A stretch of DNA of 60,842 nucleotides from a virus: IMG/VR virus record IMGVR_UViG_3300002835_000194, positions 1-60,842 of that record. The stretch is one strand, 5' to 3'. The translations under genes were made by a program, and so were the position numbers. Below, piece after piece: positions 35,623-44,130 of the stretch (position 1 is its first letter; the number at the start of each line of letters is the position of its first letter). Below the pieces are notes generated by a model, which was given only the letters and a program-made list of their open reading frames with translations, had not been told where the DNA came from and did not search any database.

Positions 35623-36955
35623 TATTTTTTACGTTTCTCGAGACGAAGGTTTTGAGGATAATTGGAAAAAAATTAAATCCAAATATCCTATTGCACAACG
35701 ACTGTCTAACATTGAGACTTATGATAGCATTCGATCTCGAGCATTTACAAAAATGTTCTGGGTCATATGGGACGATTTAGAAATCGGCAATGCTGTTGAT
35801 TTATTAGAATATAAAGCTACCAAATGGGACGACAAATATGTTCACGTTTTTAAAAATGGAGAACATCATGATGGCATCTGTTTATTTCCTAAATCAGAGA
35901 ATATTTCTCAAAGAGAATTTGATTATAGATTTTTTAACAATAAAAAAGAAATAGACATTGTTGCCAGTCTTCCTAGAAGATATAAAATTTATAGTCCGTC
36001 TACATTTGAAGAGTATCAAACAATTCGAGACGATATTTTTTGGTTAAAATGGCCAGAAATCGAAGTCATTAATGACAGTGTGTTAGATTTATATTTTAGT
36101 CATCACAATGTCTATGATCGAAAAGAAAACCATATTTTTAAAAACTCTTGTAATAATACTCTTTCTTATATTAACGGACTGATTCTGTGTAGCAAATACA
36201 AACCTTTATCTAAGAGAGAGTTCAATTTAAGATATGCAGTAGATAAAAAAGAATATGATATCGTAGCTACAAAAAGTTCAGACTATGATATTGTGTTTAT
36301 AAGTTACGATGAGCCAAATGCCGAAGAGAATTATAAAAAGTTAATAAAAAAATTCCCTAATGTTAAACGGATTCATGGAGTAAAAGGAATCCATCAAGCA
36401 CATATCAAAGCTGCCGAATCGGCTACAACTTTTATGTTTTGGGTTGTTGACGGCGATGCAGTCATAGAGGAAGATTTTAATTTTGACTTTAGAGTTTCTA
36501 GATGGGAAAAAGACATAGTTCACGTTTGGCGTAGTAAAAATCCTATCAATGATTTAGTCTATGGATATGGTGGAGTAAAATTACTGCCTCGAGACCTTAC
36601 AAAAAATATGGATGTAACGAAACCAGATATGACTACATCAATTAGCAGTGAATTTAAAGCTATGGAAGCTATTTCTAATATCACTGCTTTTAATACCGAT
36701 CCGTTTAATACATGGAAATCTGCTTTTAGAGAATGTGTAAAATTAGCAAGTCGAACTATCGATAGACAATTCGAAGAAGAAACTGCAAATCGTTTAGAAA
36801 CATGGTGTACTAAAGGAAAAGATAAAAAGTTTGGTGAGTATGCTATAAAGGGAGCATTAGAAGGAAAAAAGTTTGGTGAAGAGCACAAAAATAATCCTTT
36901 GATGCTTGCAAAAATTAACGACTTTGATTGGCTCAGGCAGCAGTATGGAATATAA
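35615..36955 (+). CDS. Three-module glycosyltransferase-like protein, only the last module with DxD
   Basis: 446 residues from the ATG at 35615, which overlaps the previous stop by eight bases; upstream in-frame starts lie inside the previous gene. The last about 220 residues repeat the preceding protein: YDIVFISYDEPNAEENYKKL, RIHGVKGIHQAH, FMFWVVDGDAVIEEDF (DxD at Asp279-Asp281) and VYGYGGVKLLPRDL. The first 220 residues contain two degenerate copies of its core: KMFWVIWDDLEIGNAVDLLE and IFWLKWPEIEVINDSVLDLY. Each runs on to an HxFKN element and a SxREFxxR...KKExDIVA tail. Neither has a DxD. The degenerate modules may act in acceptor binding or oligomerisation. Confidence 0.75.
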   Translation: MYDIFYVSRDEGFEDNWKKIKSKYPIAQRLSNIETYDSIRSRAFTKMFWVIWDDLEIGNAVDLLEYKATKWDDKYVHVFKNGEHHDGICLFPKSENISQREFDYRFFNNKKEIDIVASLPRRYKIYSPSTFEEYQTIRDDIFWLKWPEIEVINDSVLDLYFSHHNVYDRKENHIFKNSCNNTLSYINGLILCSKYKPLSKREFNLRYAVDKKEYDIVATKSSDYDIVFISYDEPNAEENYKKLIKKFPNVKRIHGVKGIHQAHIKAAESATTFMFWVVDGDAVIEEDFNFDFRVSRWEKDIVHVWRSKNPINDLVYGYGGVKLLPRDLTKNMDVTKPDMTTSISSEFKAMEAISNITAFNTDPFNTWKSAFRECVKLASRTIDRQFEEETANRLETWCTKGKDKKFGEYAIKGALEGKKFGEEHKNNPLMLAKINDFDWLRQQYGI

Positions 36956-38375
36956 TAGAAATATTAAAGGCAATGAATTAAGAAAGATTGATGGAAAATA
37001 TCAATCAAGGTATCTTCTTGATGCAGAATATGTACATCAAGAATTGAACAAAATTAGTAATAGTTTTTGTTTAGCCAAATGGTTTAATGTTAGTATACAT
37101 ATTCCTACAGGACGCACTCACAGTTGTTATCATCCTAGAAGTCACGCTATTCCTCTTGAAGAGATTAAAATTGATGTAAGTGCATTACATAATACAAAAT
37201 ATAAAAAAGGCCAACGACAATTAATGTTAAGTGGCACTAGACCTAAAGAATGCGAATTTTGTTGGCAAATAGAAGACAGCGGCTCTCAACTCAGTGATCG
37301 AGCATATAGAAGTAAAGATGTTTGGGAACCCGGCCTCATCGATGAAGCACTAATTGTCAGCGCAGAAGGAAATGCAAATCCTAGATATGTTGAGGTAAAT
37401 TTTAATCAGGCCTGTAATTTTAAATGTAGTTATTGCAGTGCTCATTTAAGTACTGCATGGTTTGACGAAGTTAAAAAGCACGGCCCTTATAAATTATCTG
37501 ATAGAATCCATAACGATATAAGATGGATTGAAAATGAAATGCCTATCAATAATGGTCCTGATAATCCTTACCTTTTGGCTTTTTGGGAGTGGTTACCTAA
37601 AATTTATCCTACTCTACAAACATTTCGGATGACCGGTGGCGAGCCGTTGATGGATAAAAATACTTTTAGAATGTTTGATTACGTAAAAAATAATCCTAAA
37701 AAAGATTTACATCTAAGTATTACCAGTAACTGTTGCCCTCCGGGTAATCAGTGGTCGAAATTTATGAGTAGCCTTAAAGAAATTACTGACGCCGATGCCA
37801 TTGATCATTTTATGTTGTTCTGTAGTTTAGACAGTTGGGGAAAACAGGCCGAATACATACGTAATGGAATGAATTTTGATCTACTTTATAAAAATGTATG
37901 CGATTATTTACAAAATGCAGATAAGCACAGTCTTACATTTATAATTACTTTTAATGCTTTGAGCTATACAGGTTTTTATAATTATATTGAAAATATTTTA
38001 AATTTAAGAAAACAATACAACACTAATCGTCAATTAGTGTGGTTCGATGTCCCTCAACTTATAGATCCTGATTTTTTAAATCCTAAATTGATTCCTGAAT
38101 TGGTTACAGAGTTAGAACGTACAATAGAGTTTATGAAAAATAATCCGGAAACTAGATGGAATGAATTTAAAGGATTCAGTGATTTTGAAATCAGCAAAGT
38201 CCAAAGATTAATTGACTGGATAAAGTCGGATACAGGATTTAATAAAAATTTAGCAATGGAAAATTTTTATATGTTCTTTAGTCAACACGATGAACGTAGA
38301 AATACAGATTTTTTAGAAACATTTCCAGAATTAGAAAAATTTTATAACGAATGCAAAGGAATTAACAGTGTCTAA
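36945..38375 (+). CDS. Radical SAM protein with N-terminal twitch module, copy 1
   Basis: 476 residues from the ATG at 36945, which overlaps the previous stop. The radical SAM cluster motif is CNFKCSYC (Cys157, Cys161, Cys164), with FRMTGGEPLMD as the GGE motif. Before it lies a Cys-bearing module (GRTHSCYHPRSHAIPLEEIK, then RPKECEFCWQIED) that looks like the auxiliary-cluster half of a SPASM/twitch domain placed N-terminally. Families with this layout are annotated as twitch-domain radical SAM proteins; substrates are unknown. The whole N-terminal block is shared with copy 2. It begins a run of four such genes. Confidence 0.85.
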   Translation: MEYNRNIKGNELRKIDGKYQSRYLLDAEYVHQELNKISNSFCLAKWFNVSIHIPTGRTHSCYHPRSHAIPLEEIKIDVSALHNTKYKKGQRQLMLSGTRPKECEFCWQIEDSGSQLSDRAYRSKDVWEPGLIDEALIVSAEGNANPRYVEVNFNQACNFKCSYCSAHLSTAWFDEVKKHGPYKLSDRIHNDIRWIENEMPINNGPDNPYLLAFWEWLPKIYPTLQTFRMTGGEPLMDKNTFRMFDYVKNNPKKDLHLSITSNCCPPGNQWSKFMSSLKEITDADAIDHFMLFCSLDSWGKQAEYIRNGMNFDLLYKNVCDYLQNADKHSLTFIITFNALSYTGFYNYIENILNLRKQYNTNRQLVWFDVPQLIDPDFLNPKLIPELVTELERTIEFMKNNPETRWNEFKGFSDFEISKVQRLIDWIKSDTGFNKNLAMENFYMFFSQHDERRNTDFLETFPELEKFYNECKGINSV

Positions 38376-39768
38376 TAGTTATATGGATAGGGTTAGAAAA
38401 ACCAGGGATACACTAAATTCGGTGGGACCGGGATTCTGTTTAATGAAATGGAGGAACGAAACTCTGTATCTTCATATGGGTGATAACCATAGTTGTTATC
38501 ATCCGAGACCGCAGAAGATTCCACTTGAAGAAATAAAAATTGATGTTAGTGCATTACATAACACTAAGTGGAAAAAAGAACAGCGTAAAACTATGCTCGA
38601 GGGAGGCCGACCAGATGAATGTTATTACTGTTGGAACATAGAAGATCTTCCTGGAGAACATTACAGTGACAGAATGTTTCATAGCGCAAGTAAGTGGTTA
38701 GATGCCCAAAAAGAAACAGCATATATTAAATCTATTCCTTGGGATACAAATGTTAATCCTATGTTTTTAGAAGTTAGTTTTGGTAACGGTTGTAATTTTA
38801 AATGCGGTTACTGTTGCCCTCAAGCTAGCAGTTTATGGATCGACGAGATTAAAAAACACGGAAATTATGATATAAGTTACAATCAATACGGAATTGAATT
38901 TCTAGATCAAATGAAAGTCTATTCTGATGACGAACCTAACCCGTATGTCAATGCTTTCTGGGAATGGTGGCCAAATCTTAAAAATGATTTAAGAGTATTT
39001 CGAATCACTGGAGGGGAACCTCTAATGAATTCTAATACCTGGAAATTGTTAGATATGATAGATAAGGACCCTTGTCCAGACTTAGAACTTAATATGAACA
39101 GCAATCTCGGAGTCAGCAACGAAAAGATTAAAAGAATGAGTGAAACTATGAATAATTTGCTGACTACAAATAAAGTCAAATCGTTCTTTTTATATACTTC
39201 AATTGACGCCTGGGGTTCGCAAGCAGAATATATGCGCCGAGGTTTAGATGTCGAACTTTGGGAAAAGAATTTAGAAACATATTTGAATACTAATCCTAAT
39301 TTTCAAGTATCTTTTATGATTACATATAATGTTTTATCTGTAGCATATTTTCGTCCCCTATTAGAAAAAATATTAGAATTAAGGAAAAAATTTAATAAAG
39401 GACAAAATAGAATACATTTTGACACACCATATCTGAAAGAACCCCCACACTGGATGATAAACATTTTACCAAAAGAGTTTGGAAAGTTCATTGACGATGA
39501 TTTGAAATTCATAAGAGAACACATACCCAATGTGCATAATTTTAATAAGTTCAGTGAACACGAATATGAAAAATTAAAAAGGGTAAGAGATTATTTTTAC
39601 GAAGGCGGTCAAAAAATCACAGAAGAGTTAATCAAAAATGGTCGAATTGATTTTTATAAATTCTTCACAGAATACGATAAGAGAAGTAATTTAAATTTCA
39701 ACAACACATTCCCGGAGTACATAGAATTTTTAAATAACTGTAAGCAATTGTATGAATTATCAAGATAA
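38368..39768 (+). CDS. Radical SAM protein with N-terminal twitch module, copy 2 (GTG start)
   Basis: 466 residues. The GTG at 38368 follows AAAGGA with a seven-base spacer; the ATG at 38383 has no such site, so GTG is preferred. Cluster motif CNFKCGYCC (Cys142, Cys146, Cys149), GGE motif FRITGGEPLMN. The N-terminal module repeats copy 1 nearly word for word: HSCYHPRPQKIPLEEIKIDV, SALHNTKWKK, RPDECYYCWNIED. The C-terminal halves also match (FFLYTSIDAWGSQAEYMRRG versus FMLFCSLDSWGKQAEYIRNG). This indicates recent tandem duplication with the pair probably acting on related substrates or as a heteromer. Confidence 0.85.
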   Translation: MSNSYMDRVRKTRDTLNSVGPGFCLMKWRNETLYLHMGDNHSCYHPRPQKIPLEEIKIDVSALHNTKWKKEQRKTMLEGGRPDECYYCWNIEDLPGEHYSDRMFHSASKWLDAQKETAYIKSIPWDTNVNPMFLEVSFGNGCNFKCGYCCPQASSLWIDEIKKHGNYDISYNQYGIEFLDQMKVYSDDEPNPYVNAFWEWWPNLKNDLRVFRITGGEPLMNSNTWKLLDMIDKDPCPDLELNMNSNLGVSNEKIKRMSETMNNLLTTNKVKSFFLYTSIDAWGSQAEYMRRGLDVELWEKNLETYLNTNPNFQVSFMITYNVLSVAYFRPLLEKILELRKKFNKGQNRIHFDTPYLKEPPHWMINILPKEFGKFIDDDLKFIREHIPNVHNFNKFSEHEYEKLKRVRDYFYEGGQKITEELIKNGRIDFYKFFTEYDKRSNLNFNNTFPEYIEFLNNCKQLYELSR

Positions 39769-40954
39769 GCCCTATTTTTGCATCTTACCCTGGATGCATT
39801 TATATATTAATCCAAAAGGTAAATTATTACCTTGCTGTGTTGCGAATGACAAAAAACCTTTTCCGATGGTTACTGATGGTTCGTTCGAAGAAATTTATAA
39901 TTCGGAATCGATGAATAAACTGAGACAGAATATGTTAAATGATATACCGTCATCAGTATGCGAGTATTGTTATAAATTAGAAAAATACGGAAGCCATTCT
40001 CATAGAAAACACAGCAACTACAGATATTTAGAACTCTTAGAACCACAACTAAAAAATGTAGTTGACAACACCAAAGAAGACGGATCATTATCAGAAATAA
40101 ATGTTTTGTATTTTGATATACGATTTAGCAATGTCTGTAATTATAAATGTAGAATGTGCGGTCCTTTATACAGCACCAAGTGGTACGAGGATGCTGATTT
40201 ACTAGGCTGGAGAATCAAACCAACTGACAATTTTGTAAGTATTGATAATATTAAAAATTTTTGTCAGGTTAATTCTCAGTATTTAAAATCAATAAAATAT
40301 ATCTATTTTGCAGGCGGTGAGCCATTGGTTCAACAACAGCATTATGAATTTCTAGAATGGTGCATTGAAAATCAAGTCGATGCTGAGCTTTATTATCAAA
40401 GTAACGGTAGTGTTGTTAAGTATGGAAAATACGAAATTTTTGACCTGTGGAAAAAATTTAAAAAAGTCACCTTTAGTGTATCAGTTGACGGTCTAGGTTA
40501 TATGGGAGAATATATTAGATCTGGATTTAAAACAGATACAGTTGATAATAATCTTACTAAGATATGTCAGTTTATGGGTAACAATAAAGAAATAACTGTG
40601 AATTGTACATTCATGGCCTATAATGCTTTTTTCGCCACCGAATTTTTTGATGAAATGTCAACCAAAGATTGGGTATTGATTTCTAATGTATATACTCAAT
40701 TATTGATAGGTCCTGAATATTTACAACCTAAAGTATTGCCTAAAGAAATAAAGGAAGCAGCAATAGAAAAAATTAAAACTTCTAAATGGTTTAGTTTATA
40801 TCCTAAGAAGTTTGAGCAATTAATATCGAATCTTCAAGAAGATTCAAATGATATGTTATGGAAACAATTTGTAGAGTATACTAAAAAATCAGATGATCGT
40901 AGAGATCAAAATATCTTAAATTTTTTCCCCGAACTAAAAAAATATTATGACTAA
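39752..40954 (+). CDS. Radical SAM protein with N-terminal twitch module, copy 3
   Basis: 400 residues. The N-terminus FCILPWMHLYINPKGKLLPC with CC, then SVCEYCYKLEKYG, is a clear SPASM/twitch-type auxiliary-cluster pattern ahead of the core. The core cluster is CNYKCRMC (Cys129, Cys133, Cys136), with YIYFAGGEPLVQ and VTFSVSVDGLGYMGEYIRSG. It is shorter than copies 1-2 and closer to the family usual for this architecture. It overlaps both neighbours (17 and 8 bases). The substrate is unknown. Confidence 0.87.
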   Translation: MNYQDKPYFCILPWMHLYINPKGKLLPCCVANDKKPFPMVTDGSFEEIYNSESMNKLRQNMLNDIPSSVCEYCYKLEKYGSHSHRKHSNYRYLELLEPQLKNVVDNTKEDGSLSEINVLYFDIRFSNVCNYKCRMCGPLYSTKWYEDADLLGWRIKPTDNFVSIDNIKNFCQVNSQYLKSIKYIYFAGGEPLVQQQHYEFLEWCIENQVDAELYYQSNGSVVKYGKYEIFDLWKKFKKVTFSVSVDGLGYMGEYIRSGFKTDTVDNNLTKICQFMGNNKEITVNCTFMAYNAFFATEFFDEMSTKDWVLISNVYTQLLIGPEYLQPKVLPKEIKEAAIEKIKTSKWFSLYPKKFEQLISNLQEDSNDMLWKQFVEYTKKSDDRRDQNILNFFPELKKYYD

Positions 40955-42149
40955 ATGTGTAAATGCTTTATATGGTTTAAGAATCAATAATGACGGTAGT
41001 TGCAGTCATTGTTGTATGCAGAAAGGTCATTTTAAAAACCAGGAAAAGAAATTAAATGTCCGTACAGATTCTTTTCAAGGTATAGTTAACAGCGAAGATT
41101 CTAAAAAAATCAGAGATGATTTAAAAAACGGAATTAAAAATACGGCCTGTCAATATTGTTGGAAAGAAGAAGCAGCCGGAAAAATCAGCAAAAGGTTGCG
41201 TGACAATAAAACATATAATCATTTGTTAGAAATTGATCAAGATGGTCCACGATTATTTGATATTAGTATGGGTACTACCTGTAATATTAAATGTAGAACT
41301 TGCGGCCCTTTTAACAGTAGTTTCTGGAACGACGAATGGAAAGCTGCCGGATATTTTAAAGGCTCTGACGAGAAATATAAAACTTTTATATTAGAACATA
41401 ATCATTCATTTGATGATGATAGCCTATTTTGGAAAGAGTTTCAAAACAATTTACACAATGTAGATCATATTGATTTTTATGGTGGCGAACCTTTCTTAGT
41501 TAAGAAACAATGGGAAATAATGGAATTTGCCATTGATAAAGGATTTGCAAAAAATATCACAGTTCATTATAACACGAACGGAACTTTATGGGACGATAAA
41601 AAATTCGAAGTCCTTAACAAATTTAAAAAAGTGTATATTGATTTTAGTATAGATGGAATCAATGATCAGTTAACATACATTAGGTATCCTGCAGATTGGA
41701 ATACTGTTCTACAAAACTTTTTAAAAGTTTTAGAAATTTCTAAAAAAGACGATAGGTTTCATTGTTCAATTTGTTGTACAGTAAGTACTTTAAATGTTTA
41801 TTACATTGACGAGATTATGAAATTTTTTGATAATTACACAAAAAATTTATATCTTAATCTAGTTCATGGCCCTACTCATCTTTGCATTGTAAATATTCCC
41901 ACTGATATTAAAAAGATCATCACCGAAAAAATTTTACGGTCAGTGAATCCTTCTCTTTCTGGATATTATTTTGTGAATGGTGTATTAGAGTTTATGAATA
42001 ATTCTGATTGCGATGTAAAATATTGGAACGAATTTTTAAGAACAACGGCGTGGCACGATGACTATAGAAAACAAAATTTTAAAGAAACTTTCAACGAATT
42101 TTATAAGATTGTTAAGGAAAACGGATATGACATATCAATGGAAAAATAA
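40947..42149 (+). CDS. Radical SAM protein with N-terminal twitch module, copy 4
   Basis: 400 residues. The N-terminal auxiliary module has GSCSHCCMQKGHF and TACQYCWKEEAAG; the core cluster is CNIKCRTC (Cys112, Cys116, Cys119) with HIDFYGGEPFLV as the GGE motif and YIDFSIDGINDQLTYIRYP. It starts eight bases inside the previous gene. It is clearly related to copy 3 in length and layout but with divergent sequence, so the pair is an older duplication than copies 1-2. No tethered carrier or leader-binding domain is visible. Confidence 0.87.
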   Translation: MTKCVNALYGLRINNDGSCSHCCMQKGHFKNQEKKLNVRTDSFQGIVNSEDSKKIRDDLKNGIKNTACQYCWKEEAAGKISKRLRDNKTYNHLLEIDQDGPRLFDISMGTTCNIKCRTCGPFNSSFWNDEWKAAGYFKGSDEKYKTFILEHNHSFDDDSLFWKEFQNNLHNVDHIDFYGGEPFLVKKQWEIMEFAIDKGFAKNITVHYNTNGTLWDDKKFEVLNKFKKVYIDFSIDGINDQLTYIRYPADWNTVLQNFLKVLEISKKDDRFHCSICCTVSTLNVYYIDEIMKFFDNYTKNLYLNLVHGPTHLCIVNIPTDIKKIITEKILRSVNPSLSGYYFVNGVLEFMNNSDCDVKYWNEFLRTTAWHDDYRKQNFKETFNEFYKIVKENGYDISMEK

Positions 42150-43335
42150 CAGAGTATCTTTGATGCATTTAGAGCTTACAAATTATTGTAATGCTGCCTG
42201 TCCCTTTTGTCCTAGATTTGTCGATTCGACAGATATAGTAAGACCTGATTTAAAATTAGATCAGATAACTTTAGAAAAGTTTATGAAATATTTTCCTGTT
42301 GATGTTTTGCAAGATTTAAAGAGAATACTATTTTGCGGAACACACGGTGATCCGATGATGGCCAAGGATCTAATAGAAATTGTAAAATATATAAGATCTT
42401 CTAGTCCGGAAACAATGTTGATATTTCATTCCAATGGCGGATTAAGAAAACCAGAATTTTGGGAAGAATTAGGTAATTTATTAAAAAATAATGGTAGAGT
42501 TACTTTTAGCATAGACGGTCTTGAAGATACAAACCATTTGTACAGAAGAAATGTCAAATGGTCAGTGTTAATGGAAAATGTCAAAGCATATACTTCAACA
42601 GGTGCTCAAGCATATTGGGATTACTTGACCTTTAAACATAACGAACATCAAATTGAAGAAGCAAGAAATTTGTCTAAATCATTAAACTTTAAAAATTTTT
42701 TAGTGAAGAGAGCTTTAGGTTTTGAGGACAGTAAAGGCGGTTATAAAGATAGAGGAGTGTACGATAAAAATGGAGACTTGGTTTATACTTTGCAACCCCC
42801 CACAGATGAGTCATTGATAAACACTAACGAGTTCAAACCGATTCAAAAAATTATACCACAAAAAATAGATATAGGATATCTTGAAGAAATTAAAAAAACT
42901 AAAATTCATCCTGGTGTAAAAGACAAATTAGAAAAATTTTCTCATGAGGAAATACCAGAGTGGAGTAATTATGTTTTAGAATACAATGATCACGAAATAA
43001 ATTGCAAAAGTAATTGTTCTAATTTATTAGAAAAACAAACAGAAATATATGTTAGTTGTCATGGCGTTGTCTTTCCGTGTTGTTATGTAGGCACAAGAGT
43101 AGATAGTACGATCGACTTGTATGAGGATACTCAACTAAGATACGCAATCAATCAAGAAGGTAAAGATCTATTTGATCTAAACAAACGATCATTAAAAGAA
43201 ATTATAAACGGTGGACATCTTGACAATGTCTATACAGAAAGTTGGAAAAAGAAAACAGTACAAGAAGGAAAATTAGCGTATTGTGCAATGACCTGCGGTC
43301 AGAAAAGTCAGATAGATAAGATTTTTGTGAAATAA
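42127..43335 (+). CDS. SPASM-type radical SAM protein
   Basis: 402 residues from the ATG at 42127, which has AAGGA eight bases upstream; in-frame codons before it lie inside the previous gene. Here the radical SAM core is N-terminal: LELTNYCNAACPFCPR (Cys21, Cys25, Cys28), then FCGTHGDPMM in place of GGE and VTFSIDGLEDTNHLYRRN. The C-terminal part has EINCKSNCSN, YVSCHGVVFPCCYVG and CAMTCGQK, a SPASM-like set for extra iron-sulfur clusters. This is the canonical order, opposite to the four preceding genes. Relatives modify peptides, sugars or cofactors; this one cannot be narrowed further. Confidence 0.87.
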   Translation: MTYQWKNNRVSLMHLELTNYCNAACPFCPRFVDSTDIVRPDLKLDQITLEKFMKYFPVDVLQDLKRILFCGTHGDPMMAKDLIEIVKYIRSSSPETMLIFHSNGGLRKPEFWEELGNLLKNNGRVTFSIDGLEDTNHLYRRNVKWSVLMENVKAYTSTGAQAYWDYLTFKHNEHQIEEARNLSKSLNFKNFLVKRALGFEDSKGGYKDRGVYDKNGDLVYTLQPPTDESLINTNEFKPIQKIIPQKIDIGYLEEIKKTKIHPGVKDKLEKFSHEEIPEWSNYVLEYNDHEINCKSNCSNLLEKQTEIYVSCHGVVFPCCYVGTRVDSTIDLYEDTQLRYAINQEGKDLFDLNKRSLKEIINGGHLDNVYTESWKKKTVQEGKLAYCAMTCGQKSQIDKIFVK

Positions 43336-43338
43336 AAA

Positions 43339-44130
43339 ATGCAAAAAATAAAAAAAGATTCATTTGACCGTATTGTATTTTACGGATGTAGTTGGACAGA
43401 AGGTCAAGAAATAATTGATCATGAAGTGTTTGATATGACATTTGAAAAATGTAATGAATGGAAAAAACAGTTTAAATCATATGTTGAATGGAATAACTCT
43501 TATCATGGAAAACATATTGTTAAAGACATAGTCAAACAGAATATTAATTTATATCATCGGGCTTCCTGGGGAGGCCAATTAGCATCTAAATTAAATAAAA
43601 ATTTTGAAAACAGAAGCAAAGGCGGTACAGGAATAGACGAACATCTGTTTCGGATCATTAAAGATTATCATAATGGAAACATTACAAATAATGATTTAGT
43701 AATTCTAGGACTAACTAAACCAGATAGAACTTTTGTTTTTGATGAAACTGGTAATATAAAAACAAAATTATTTTTAGAATGGCATTGGCCTACCAGAGAT
43801 ATTCGAAACTGGTGTGTTGAAAACATTTTCAACGATTCGTATATGATATGGAACTACAATAAGACATTGTTAGCTTTAAACGATTTACCTATCAATTTAA
43901 AATTTCAACCAGTGGTGCACGGAATTAATCCTAAACATAAAGCATATTCGATAGATCAAATAAGTTTTTATGTGAATGATGTATGGAAAAAATTAGAAGA
44001 TAAATTTTTGCTAGAAGATTGTTATCTAGATAAAACAAAGGAAATGTCGCACTGCGGATTCGGACATCTTCCTAAAGAATCTCACGATGATTTAGCAAAT
44101 AAGATTTTTGAAAATTGTTTTTATGATTAA
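43339..44130 (+). CDS. SGNH/GDSL hydrolase-like protein
   Basis: 263 residues. Residues 12-22 read IVFYGCSWTEG, the block I nucleophile region of SGNH hydrolases (Ser18). Near the C-terminus is SHCGFGHLPKESHDDLANKI, similar to block V with a candidate catalytic His243 but without the usual Asp two or three residues before it. The fold and the usual role (esterase, acetyl- or acyl-hydrolase on glycans) are inferred. In this cassette deacetylation or acetylation of a sugar is a reasonable idea. It starts three bases after the previous gene. Confidence 0.65.
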   Translation: MQKIKKDSFDRIVFYGCSWTEGQEIIDHEVFDMTFEKCNEWKKQFKSYVEWNNSYHGKHIVKDIVKQNINLYHRASWGGQLASKLNKNFENRSKGGTGIDEHLFRIIKDYHNGNITNNDLVILGLTKPDRTFVFDETGNIKTKLFLEWHWPTRDIRNWCVENIFNDSYMIWNYNKTLLALNDLPINLKFQPVVHGINPKHKAYSIDQISFYVNDVWKKLEDKFLLEDCYLDKTKEMSHCGFGHLPKESHDDLANKIFENCFYD

